A stretch of 64,000 nucleotides of DNA from JAGVPT01 sp963717445 (GTDB taxonomy: Bacteria; Bacteroidota; Ignavibacteria; UBA10030; UBA8401). Made by a program: the position numbers and the translations under genes. The stretch's first letter is position 1. The number at the start of each line of letters is the position of its first letter. This document shows positions 41,318-49,468 of this stretch, one piece after another. The DNA lies in contig OY970334.1 in the NCBI GenBank assembly GCA_963717445.1, forward strand, positions 558,001-622,000, read 5' to 3'. A model generated the notes under the pieces. That model was given only the letters and a program-made list of their open reading frames with translations. It did no database searches and was not told the DNA's origin.

Positions 41318-42543
41318 TGGTCAAGCCCTAGCGAGCGAAGAATTTCCCCGATGTCGGGTTCAAACGTTCGGGGGAACGTGACAGCGTTCATTGCAGAGTC
41401 AATATCTTTCAAACCGTGCCCGGTGAGCAAAACAACAACGGTTGCATCGGGCGAAATTCTATCTTTCATCGTAACGAATCCGGCGAACGATGCCGCCGAT
41501 GACGGCTCACAGAATATTCCGGACATTTTCGAAAGGTACTTTTGTGCATCGAGAATTTCCTGGTCCGAAACAAGGATCACATCCCCGCCGACTTTCTTAA
41601 GGTCGTTAATGGCAGTGTAAGCATTCCGCGCAGCATTTACCGATATTGAATCTGCAATGGTGTGCGCTTTGTATTTGAGGTCAAACGTATGTTGATGGAA
41701 TGCCGTATGGATAAATGAGCTGCCTTCAGCTTGAACGCCGATCACTTTCGGAATCGATCGTATCAAACCGATGAATTGCAGGTCCATAAATCCTTTGATC
41801 ACCCCGCTCAAAACAACCCCATCACCTACGGGCAAAAGAACATATTCAATCTGCTTTCCCGGCATTTGTGCAACAATCTCAAACGAAACGGTCTTCTTCC
41901 CTTCAATCGTCATGGGATTGTAAGCAGTGTTTCTATTTAAAAAACCGGTTCGTTCTGAAAATTTCAAGGAAAGATCGAACGCAGCATCATAATTCCCCTG
42001 AATTGGAATCAACGTAGCGCCGTACTGCAGACACTGGACCAGTTTTGCCTTGGGCGCTGTTGCCGGCATGAAAATAATCGCTTCTTGTCCTGCCGATGCT
42101 GCAACTCCTGCCATCGAAGAGGCTGCGTTACCGGTCGACGCCACCACAATTTTTTCAATCGAATGCTTTTTCGCGAAGGCCGAGACTACATACGATGCTC
42201 TGTCTTTGAACGAACCGGTCGGATTGGTACCGTCAAATTTTAAAAAAATATTATTGAAGCCAAAGCTGCGTTGTATGTTTAACGTTTCGATGAGGGGAGT
42301 ATTTCCCACAGGGAACGGAGGAAAATACTCTCTTTCGATAGGAAGGTAATCGAAAATATCAAAGCGGTCATTGCCCTTTTTTGAATTGTGAAGAGATGAA
42401 GGGAGACTCACTTTCAAAACGCCATGCAGCGGTTTTCCAGCCAGGTCTTCTTCGCGACAGTGCGGACAAAGCATCCGATCCTTTTCAATCTCGTATTCGC
42501 GGCCGCACTCCTCGCAGACATATTTGAATTCTTCCTTCTTCAT
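41314..42543 (-). CDS. Threonine synthase-like PLP enzyme with N-terminal zinc ribbon
   Basis: A 409-residue fold-type II PLP enzyme. A zinc ribbon at residues 9-35 (YVCEECGREYEIEKDRMLCP, then HCREE) precedes the catalytic domain. The PLP lysine is in GTNPTGSFKDRASYVV, the substrate loop in VVASTGNAASSMAG and the phosphate loop is the atypical LLPVGDGVVLSGVIKGF. Threonine synthase itself would be out of place in a purine operon, so a related beta-elimination on a diaminopropionate- or ureido-type intermediate is plausible (inference). It lies three bases after ygeW and overlaps the mocA-like gene. It is the second PLP enzyme of the operon. Confidence 0.78.
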   Translation of the reverse strand: MKKEEFKYVCEECGREYEIEKDRMLCPHCREEDLAGKPLHGVLKVSLPSSLHNSKKGNDRFDIFDYLPIEREYFPPFPVGNTPLIETLNIQRSFGFNNIFLKFDGTNPTGSFKDRASYVVSAFAKKHSIEKIVVASTGNAASSMAGVAASAGQEAIIFMPATAPKAKLVQCLQYGATLIPIQGNYDAAFDLSLKFSERTGFLNRNTAYNPMTIEGKKTVSFEIVAQMPGKQIEYVLLPVGDGVVLSGVIKGFMDLQFIGLIRSIPKVIGVQAEGSSFIHTAFHQHTFDLKYKAHTIADSISVNAARNAYTAINDLKKVGGDVILVSDQEILDAQKYLSKMSGIFCEPSSAASFAGFVTMKDRISPDATVVVLLTGHGLKDIDSAMNAVTFPRTFEPDIGEILRSLGLDH

Positions 42544-42546
42544 ACG

Positions 42547-43557
42547 CTACATCGTCAACGCCATGACGGCTTTTGCGGTGTGCAGCCTGTTTTCCGCCTC
42601 ATCGAACACGATTGAGATATCAGGATTATCCAGTATCTCGTCTGTGACCTCTTTGCCGCGGTCCGCAGGCAGAGCGTGCATCAATTTTACTTTTTTATCA
42701 GCAAGTTTAATTCTTCGCGAATCGCAAATCCAGCTTTTGTACTTTTCAAGATTGCTGCTCATTTCTTTCTTGCATGCTTCTTCGTGCTGTAAATAATGGT
42801 CAACGCTATAATATCCGAAGCCGCCCCAGTTTTTCGGAATAACGACATGCGCTCCTTCAAACGCCTCATCCATATTGTTCGTAAACTTCAGGCTCCCTCC
42901 TCCCGTCTCTGCATTTTTGTATGCTTTGTCGATAATATTTTTGCTGAGGGGAAATTCTTTCGGATTTGCGACCGTGACGTCGATGCCATACCGGGGAAAA
43001 AGAAGAATTTGTGTTTGAGGTACCGAGAGCGGCTTGGCGTGCGTCGTCGCATACGCCCATGATATTGTGACTTTCAGCCCTCTCGGATTCCTGTCGAAGT
43101 ACTCAAAGAGTGTCATTAAATCGGCGAGCCCCTGAAACGGATGGTACACATCGTCTTGCAGCGACATCACGGGAACGGTGGCGTACTTTGCCATTTCATC
43201 AAGATATTTCTTGCCGATTCCATAAAAACAATTCCGGCACGCGATGCCATGCCCCATCCGTGAAAGAATGATTGCAGTGTCCTTTGGAGCTTCGCCGTGC
43301 GAGATTTGCATTTTATCAGCAGTGAGGTCGTGGGCATGACCGCCGAGTTGCGTCATGCCGGCCTCCATCGAGTTACGCGTTCGGGTCGATTGCTCAAAGA
43401 AAATATTAAACAATGTTTTATCGGGAAGAAGCCGGTGAGGTTCTCCTATCGCGAATTTTCGTTTTAAATCGAATGCCACTTCAAACACGGTATCAAGCTC
43501 TTGTTTCGTCCACTCATCGTCGGACAAAAAATGTTTTTTATGGAGATCAGAAACCAT
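42547..43557 (-). CDS. ygeW: Knotted carbamoyltransferase YgeW
   Basis: A 336-residue ATCase/OTCase-fold protein of the YgeW group. The carbamoyl-phosphate motif is FEQSTRTRNSMEAGM. HPFQGLADLMTLFEYF replaces HPxQ in its normal place, and the C-terminal HALPADRGKEVTDE replaces HCLP. The family is known from the E. coli yge locus and from anaerobic purine-degrading gene sets, where it is thought to work on a ureido intermediate, giving carbamoyl phosphate. ATG 43557 has GGCGAGG upstream and is preferred over the frame open to 43590. It is second in the operon after ygeY. No carbamate kinase gene is in the window. Confidence 0.9.
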   Translation of the reverse strand: MVSDLHKKHFLSDDEWTKQELDTVFEVAFDLKRKFAIGEPHRLLPDKTLFNIFFEQSTRTRNSMEAGMTQLGGHAHDLTADKMQISHGEAPKDTAIILSRMGHGIACRNCFYGIGKKYLDEMAKYATVPVMSLQDDVYHPFQGLADLMTLFEYFDRNPRGLKVTISWAYATTHAKPLSVPQTQILLFPRYGIDVTVANPKEFPLSKNIIDKAYKNAETGGGSLKFTNNMDEAFEGAHVVIPKNWGGFGYYSVDHYLQHEEACKKEMSSNLEKYKSWICDSRRIKLADKKVKLMHALPADRGKEVTDEILDNPDISIVFDEAENRLHTAKAVMALTM

Positions 43558-43624
43558 TGTCGCCTCGCCAATAAAAAGGTTAATCGTCAATCCTATTTAG
43601 AGAATGGTTTAATAAAAACAAAGG

Positions 43625-44809
43625 TCAAAAGACGGAACAGAAGTAGGCATAGAAGGCCGCTGCTTTCACAAGATGATCAATCGGCACTTTTTCGTTCGGG
43701 GCATGCGCAAGGACTTCATTTCCCGGGCCAAAACCAATCACCGGAATTTTGTAGCGACCGTTAATCATTACACCATTTGTCGAGAACGTCCATTTGTCGA
43801 CAACAGGTGTTTCGCGAAACAGATCTTTAAACGACTTGATCCCTGTCTGAATCACCTGATGGCTTTCTTCAAGTTTCCATGTTGGATAATATTTTTCCAT
43901 CCCATATTCTTTCCCCGTATATCCCTTTTCGCGGTAGTTCAGGATTTCCACTTTTGCATTCAGTTCCCTGACGATTTCTTCGACTTGACGCACCGCCAAC
44001 GCTTTATCCTCACCCCATGTCAGCCTTCTGTCGAGATGGATTTTTGCAAAGTCAGCAACCGCGCATAAAGACGGGCTTGATGAAACAAACTCTGATATCG
44101 TCACCGATCCCTTTCCTAAAAACGAGTCAGTATCTAACCGCTCGTTCAACTTTTCGATTTCCAGCGCAGCCTTTGACGCCATGTAGATTGCGTTCTTACC
44201 CCGTTCCGGGGCAGAGCCGTGGGCCGAAATGCCGTAAAACGAGACCTCGATTTCCATCCTGCCCCTGTGCCCCCGGTAAATATTCAGGTTTGTCGGTTCG
44301 GTGACAATAACGCAATCGGGTTTGATGTGATCCTCTTCCACAATATACTTCCAGCACAACCCATCGCAGTCTTCCTCCATAACGGAGCCGATACAATAAA
44401 TGGTTGCATCATTCGTCAAGCCAATTTCCTTCAATATTTTTCCGGCAGTCACAAAAGCGGCCGGCCCACCTTTCTGGTCAACACTTCCCCTTCCATACAC
44501 AAATCCATCTTTCACTTCTCCACCAAGCGGGTCGAAGCTCCAGTTCTCGCGATTGCCCACATCCACGGTATCGATGTGTCCGTCAAGTGCAATGATTTTT
44601 TTCCCCTTTCCGATTCTCCCGATGACGTTTCCTAAGCCATCGATTCTCACTTCATCAAAACTCGCCTCCACCATCAGTCGCTTAAGTTCGTCAGCAACGT
44701 CTTTCTCTTTTGTGCTTAAAGACTTGTTTCTGATAAGCTTTGAAAGATTATTTGCAGTATAATTCGTATATTTTTTAGAGCTTTCGTAAATTGATTGTGC
44801 AAGTTCCAT
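43625..44809 (-). CDS. ygeY: YgeY-type M20 family hydrolase
   Basis: A 394-residue zinc-dependent amidohydrolase or deacylase. Metal ligands: His in ALDGHIDTVDVGN, Asp in GRGSVDQKGGPAAF, Glu-Glu in GSVMEEDCDGLCW, a further Asp/Glu in VTEPTNLNIYRGHRG and the terminal His in NEVLAHAPNEKVP. The middle dimerisation domain is complete. YgeY proteins are annotated as selenium-metabolism hydrolases only by genomic association; in purine-degrading loci they are expected to hydrolyse a ureido or carbamoyl amino acid. It is the first gene of the minus-strand operon, divergent from ygfK across 148 bases. AGGAAA precedes ATG 44809. Confidence 0.9.
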   Translation of the reverse strand: MELAQSIYESSKKYTNYTANNLSKLIRNKSLSTKEKDVADELKRLMVEASFDEVRIDGLGNVIGRIGKGKKIIALDGHIDTVDVGNRENWSFDPLGGEVKDGFVYGRGSVDQKGGPAAFVTAGKILKEIGLTNDATIYCIGSVMEEDCDGLCWKYIVEEDHIKPDCVIVTEPTNLNIYRGHRGRMEIEVSFYGISAHGSAPERGKNAIYMASKAALEIEKLNERLDTDSFLGKGSVTISEFVSSSPSLCAVADFAKIHLDRRLTWGEDKALAVRQVEEIVRELNAKVEILNYREKGYTGKEYGMEKYYPTWKLEESHQVIQTGIKSFKDLFRETPVVDKWTFSTNGVMINGRYKIPVIGFGPGNEVLAHAPNEKVPIDHLVKAAAFYAYFCSVF

Positions 44810-44957
44810 GATTTTTCCTGAATAATCCGATTGACAGTAAAGCGATATCGGTAAAGGCTAAAGTACTAAACTTTCGTCGAAAAACACAGAATTTTTTGCT
44901 GTAGAAAGATGCTTCTAGCGTATCCTGCACAAAAGCTTGTGAAGCAGTGAGGCATGC

Positions 44958-47900
44958 ATGTCCGACCGTATGACACCGATTCCCTTTGACCGTCTAATCA
45001 ATTGGATCTTTTCCGAATTTCAGTGTTCAAAAACTATTTTTGGCATTCCAGCGGTAAAATTCTTTTACAAGTCCTCCCCACACGTTATCAGAGTTTTTGA
45101 CGAAGCAATCGAAACCCCGCTTGGCCCTGCCGCAGGACCTCACACTCAACTGGCACAAAATATTATCGCTTCATACCTTGCCGGTGGAAGATTCTTTGAA
45201 CTGAAAACGGTTCAGCATCTTGATGACCTTGCTATCGATAAGCCGTGCATTGATGCACAGGATGAAGGATACAACGTCGAATGGTCGCAAGAGCTAACGC
45301 TCTCACAATCGTATGAAGAATATCTGAAGGCATGGTTTGCACTTCATTTGTTGAACGAAGTCTTCCATTTTTCTCACTTCGACAATAGAGGATTCGTGTT
45401 CAACATGAGCCTCGGTTACACGCTTGACGGTATCAAAACCGAGAAAATGAATGCCTTCATCGACGCTCTCAAAGATGCATCATCACACTCGTCATTCCGT
45501 GCTTTCACGGCGATCGTCAAAGACCAAACAAGGTCGGGAATACTCTCGCAATTCTTGCAAGGCGAAGAAGCCAGGAAGCAGTTTGTTCAAAAGATCGAGA
45601 GCATTTCTCCTTGTATCGCAACGTCCGTTACCCTCTCAACCATGCATGGATGCCCTCCCGATGAAATCGAGGCGATTGCAAAGTACCTCATTCGTGAAAA
45701 AGGGTTGCACACGTACGTAAAACTGAATCCAACGCTTCTCGGATTTGATGCTGTCAATGATATTCTTCAATCGCTTGGGTATCGATATGTGACGTTGGAG
45801 AGAGAATCCTTCATACACGACCTCCAGTTTAGCGATGCAGTTCAGGTGATCGGGCGCCTAAAGGACTTTTCTGCGGCTCATAACAAAACATTCGGCATAA
45901 AGCTTTCGAACACGCTCGGGGTGATAAACACGAGACACGTTCTTACGGGCGATCAGATGTACATGTCGGGAAGGTCTTTGTTTCCTGTGACGGTCAACCT
46001 TGCCTCCAAACTAGCCGAAACGTTCGGCGGGTCCCTCAATATCTCATACTCCGGCGGCGTTACAATCCATAATGTAGAAAAGGTTTTCGACTCGGGTCTC
46101 TCACCGATAACTCTTGTGACGGATTTATTGAAACCGGGAGGATATTCACGATTATTCCAGATGGCAGAGAAGATTGAGAACAAAATCGGCGGCCAAGACC
46201 ATCCGGGTGGAATAATTAATCTCACCAAACTCAAGGCATTGGCAGAAGAGTGTTTAGCCAATGAAGAATATCGGAAGAATAAAAGAGAGATTGAATCTGT
46301 CAAAATTCCGAAGAAGTTAGAGAAGTTTGATTGCTATATTGCTCCATGTGCAGTCGCCTGCCCCATCCATCAGGACGTTTCGGAATATATTCGTTTAGTT
46401 GAAGAAGAACGGTACGCCGATGCGCTCGAAGTTATCGTCGACAAGAATCCACTCCCGCATATTACCGGCTATATTTGCGACCACCAATGCATGGACAAAT
46501 GCACTCGATGGGATTATGACGATCCTGTTCAGATTCGGGACTTGAAAAAAGTGGCGGCGGAGTATGGGTTTGAGGAATACCTGCAGCGATTCAAGCACAA
46601 TTCCCTCCAGAAGAAAAACCACGTCTCCGTTGCGATCGTTGGAGCCGGCCCCTCCGGTTTGGCCTCGGGGTACTTTTTAGCGAAAGCGGGATTTGATGTC
46701 ACCATTTTCGAGCAAAGGGATAGAGCAGGCGGAACGGTTCAGCACGTTATTCCAGAATTTCGTCTGCCACAATCAGCCATCAATGACGATGTCGAATTCA
46801 TCAAGAAACACGGCGTGAGATTTGAGTTTGACGCGATGAAGGATTTTTCGGTACGCAAACTCAAAGCAGACGGGTTTAAATATATTTATCTTGCTATCGG
46901 CGCGCCGATACCCAACCAACTCTCGCTTACGGGAAATAACAAGAATATTATCGACAGCGTCGAATTTCTAAAACAATTCAGGAACAATACACCGATACAA
47001 TTAGGGAAGAGGGTGGCTGTCGTTGGCGGAGGAAATTCCGCTATGGATGCAGCACGCGCCGCACTGCGAACAAGGGGAGTTGAGAAGCTCCATCTTATTT
47101 ATCGCAGAACAAAGGAATTCATGCCGGCCGACAAAGAAGAATTCGACGCCGCACTCCGGGAGGGAGCAATTTTCAGAGAATTACTGCTTCCAACCGATTT
47201 CACAGGGAATGCGCTAAAATGCCAAAAGATGCAACTTGCGGAATCCGGCGAGGACGGACGTAGAATGGTTATTCCTATCGAGAATGAATTTGAGATGATA
47301 GAAACCGACACCGTAATCTCGGCGATAGGCGAAAACGTCGACACCGATATTCTACGGCAGAACGCGATACTGTTCGATGTACAAAATCGCATCAACGTAG
47401 TCCACGAAACGAATGAGACAATGGTAGAAAATGTGTACATTGGCGGGGACGCGCTGCGAGGCCCATCGACCGTAGTCGAGTCGATTGCCGATGGAAAGAA
47501 AGCGGCGGAAGCGATTATTCAGAAGGAACATATTGAACCAAGCGAACCAATGAATCTTAACGCATTCTTCCAAACCGGCAACCGATTAAAATATCTCCTT
47601 CTTGCAAGAGGAAATGTCATACCGAAATCGACGGATGTTAGTTATAATTTTCTTTCCACAAAAGAGGCATCCCGCTGTTTGGGCTGTAGTTTCGTCTGCG
47701 ATAAATGCGTTGAGGTATGTCCGAACCGAGCGAACGTAGCGATTCGGATCGATGGGTTTAAGAACATTGCACAAATCCTTCATATCGATGCCGTATGCAA
47801 TGAGTGCGGGAACTGCGAAACTTTTTGTCCCTACACCTTCGGTTCACCATACAAGAATAAGATTACCTTGTTTTGGAACGAAAAAGAATTGCTTGCAAGC

Positions 47901-48128
47901 AGCAACGACGGGTTTTTTCTTGACCCACGGAACATTCCACAGAATCATTTTACTGCTACAGTAAGGTTCAATGGCGAGACTGGCACGATGGCCTTGGATT
48001 TGAAAGGGACAGTCCTTCAAAACTCCTTACAAGTTTCGCACAATTCACCTGAATTAGTTAACTTCGTGCGCCTCATTACAAATGTTGCTGCAGAACATTC
48101 TTATCTCTTACCATTTGCAACCCATTAG
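44958..48128 (+). CDS. ygfK: YgfK-type Fe-S flavoprotein oxidoreductase
   Basis: A 1056-residue multidomain protein, labelled 'putative selenate reductase subunit' in databases. Residues about 1-440 form a dihydropyrimidine-dehydrogenase-like TIM-barrel part (TPLGPAAGPHTQLAQNI is typical). A glutamate-synthase-small-subunit-like part follows, with Fe-S cysteines from about 458 (CYIAPCAVACPIHQ, ICDHQCMDKC). The dinucleotide fold starts near 558 (VAIVGAGPSGLASGYFLAKA) and a second near 685 (VAVVGGGNSAMDAARAA). Two 4Fe-4S ferredoxin motifs lie near 907 and 946 (CLGCSFVCDKCVEVCP, CNECGNCETFCP). The build is that of an NAD(P)H-linked reductase of a pyrimidine- or purine-like ring. In urate-degrading loci it is a key gene, probably reducing the purine ring or a derivative. 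GAGG precedes ATG. Confidence 0.92.
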   Translation: MSDRMTPIPFDRLINWIFSEFQCSKTIFGIPAVKFFYKSSPHVIRVFDEAIETPLGPAAGPHTQLAQNIIASYLAGGRFFELKTVQHLDDLAIDKPCIDAQDEGYNVEWSQELTLSQSYEEYLKAWFALHLLNEVFHFSHFDNRGFVFNMSLGYTLDGIKTEKMNAFIDALKDASSHSSFRAFTAIVKDQTRSGILSQFLQGEEARKQFVQKIESISPCIATSVTLSTMHGCPPDEIEAIAKYLIREKGLHTYVKLNPTLLGFDAVNDILQSLGYRYVTLERESFIHDLQFSDAVQVIGRLKDFSAAHNKTFGIKLSNTLGVINTRHVLTGDQMYMSGRSLFPVTVNLASKLAETFGGSLNISYSGGVTIHNVEKVFDSGLSPITLVTDLLKPGGYSRLFQMAEKIENKIGGQDHPGGIINLTKLKALAEECLANEEYRKNKREIESVKIPKKLEKFDCYIAPCAVACPIHQDVSEYIRLVEEERYADALEVIVDKNPLPHITGYICDHQCMDKCTRWDYDDPVQIRDLKKVAAEYGFEEYLQRFKHNSLQKKNHVSVAIVGAGPSGLASGYFLAKAGFDVTIFEQRDRAGGTVQHVIPEFRLPQSAINDDVEFIKKHGVRFEFDAMKDFSVRKLKADGFKYIYLAIGAPIPNQLSLTGNNKNIIDSVEFLKQFRNNTPIQLGKRVAVVGGGNSAMDAARAALRTRGVEKLHLIYRRTKEFMPADKEEFDAALREGAIFRELLLPTDFTGNALKCQKMQLAESGEDGRRMVIPIENEFEMIETDTVISAIGENVDTDILRQNAILFDVQNRINVVHETNETMVENVYIGGDALRGPSTVVESIADGKKAAEAIIQKEHIEPSEPMNLNAFFQTGNRLKYLLLARGNVIPKSTDVSYNFLSTKEASRCLGCSFVCDKCVEVCPNRANVAIRIDGFKNIAQILHIDAVCNECGNCETFCPYTFGSPYKNKITLFWNEKELLASSNDGFFLDPRNIPQNHFTATVRFNGETGTMALDLKGTVLQNSLQVSHNSPELVNFVRLITNVAAEHSYLLPFATH

Positions 48129-48141
48129 TTAACAACTACTT

Positions 48142-49461
48142 ATGCTCGTCCTGAAAGATGCCAATATTATCCAGTTTTCCCCCCCGCTTATCCGGGAAGG
48201 TGTCAACGTCGTTGTAGACGGCAGCTTCATTGTTGGCGTAGGGAAAAACATTGCAAACAAATATCGAGCGACGAAAACGATTGAGCTGGCAGATAAATAC
48301 ATATCGCCGGGTATCGTTTGTGCGCACAATCATTTCTATTCTGCCCTTGCGCGGGGAATTCAAGCAGACATTAAGCCATCACAAGACTTTATCGGAATAC
48401 TCAAAAATTTGTGGTGGAAGCTGGACCTGGCACTTGACGAAGAGAGTCTGTATTACAGCGGGCTTATAGGTGCCCTAGAGGCAATAAAGGCGGGCACGAC
48501 ATCCGTCATTGACCACAACGCTTCACCTTCGTTCATCAAGGGATCGCTTAAAACTCTCAAGAATAGTTTTGAAAAAGTTGGTTTGCGCGGAATTCTAGCG
48601 TATGAAATTACCGACCGTAACGGCGAAACGGGAATGATAGAAGGCATTGAGGAATCGAAAGAGTTCTGCAAAACAATTTCAAGAGAGAAGAAGGATGTTC
48701 CACATCTCATTGAATCGGCGATCGGAGCGCATGCACCGTTCACGCTCAGCGACCGATCGTTGCGGCTAATTGCCGATAGTGTCTCCTCAACAAAAAAAGG
48801 CATTCACATTCACGTTGCTGAAGACCGATACGATACTTCATTTTCACATCACCATTTTGGCAAAGACCTTCTTGAACGGCTTGAGGATTTCAGCCTTCTC
48901 AACAAAAGGGCAATATTAGTTCACGGCGTTTACCTCAGTGACCGCGACATCGACATCATGAACCGGCATGATGCATATCTCATCCACAATCCACGCTCCA
49001 ACATGAACAATAGCGTCGGATACATGCAAAAGCTCGACCGCGTTAAAAACGTTGGACTTGGAACGGACGGTATCGGGTCAAACATGTTTGAAGAGGCGAA
49101 GATTGCATTCTTTAAAAATTCAGACATGAGGGGAACACTTACCCCGAACGATATCCTTCGGTTCCTCCAAAACGGAAATGACCTCCTTGCCCGTTACTTC
49201 AATCTACAGTTTGGGAAAATCGATAAAGGCTATGTCGCCGATATTGTCATTTATGATTACCTTCCACCTACTCCAATGACAAACAACAACCTCGCCGGAC
49301 ATTTCTTGTATGGATTCTCGTCGCGCGACGTGGAAACGGTAATTGTCAACGGCAATGTTGTGTATGAGAATAGAGAATTTCCGTTTGACGTAGAAGGCTT
49401 ATACGAAAAAGCTCAGCACGCAGCGCAAAGATTATGGAAGAAGATGGATAACTTGGGGTAG
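48142..49461 (+). CDS. ssnA: SsnA-type aminohydrolase
   Basis: A 439-residue amidohydrolase of the guanine deaminase/chlorohydrolase group. Metal ligands: His-x-His in VCAHNHFYSALARGI, His in GIHIHVAEDRYDT, His in ILVHGVYL and Asp in GLGTDGIGSNM. STRSTRUCT-like segments AIGAHAPFTLSD and HNPRSNMNNSVGY follow the family order. SsnA is encoded next to ygfK in E. coli and in gut anaerobes that degrade urate; a cyclic ureide or iminohydrolase role is inferred from that context. It starts 13 bases after ygfK and converges on xdhB with seven bases between stop codons. Confidence 0.9.
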   Translation: MLVLKDANIIQFSPPLIREGVNVVVDGSFIVGVGKNIANKYRATKTIELADKYISPGIVCAHNHFYSALARGIQADIKPSQDFIGILKNLWWKLDLALDEESLYYSGLIGALEAIKAGTTSVIDHNASPSFIKGSLKTLKNSFEKVGLRGILAYEITDRNGETGMIEGIEESKEFCKTISREKKDVPHLIESAIGAHAPFTLSDRSLRLIADSVSSTKKGIHIHVAEDRYDTSFSHHHFGKDLLERLEDFSLLNKRAILVHGVYLSDRDIDIMNRHDAYLIHNPRSNMNNSVGYMQKLDRVKNVGLGTDGIGSNMFEEAKIAFFKNSDMRGTLTPNDILRFLQNGNDLLARYFNLQFGKIDKGYVADIVIYDYLPPTPMTNNNLAGHFLYGFSSRDVETVIVNGNVVYENREFPFDVEGLYEKAQHAAQRLWKKMDNLG

Positions 49462-49468
49462 GGGGAAA

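Noticed and set aside
44831..44864. Promoter for ygfK based on a perfect TTGACA at 44831
   Set aside because: No acceptable -10 lies 16-19 bases downstream (AAGGCT at 17).
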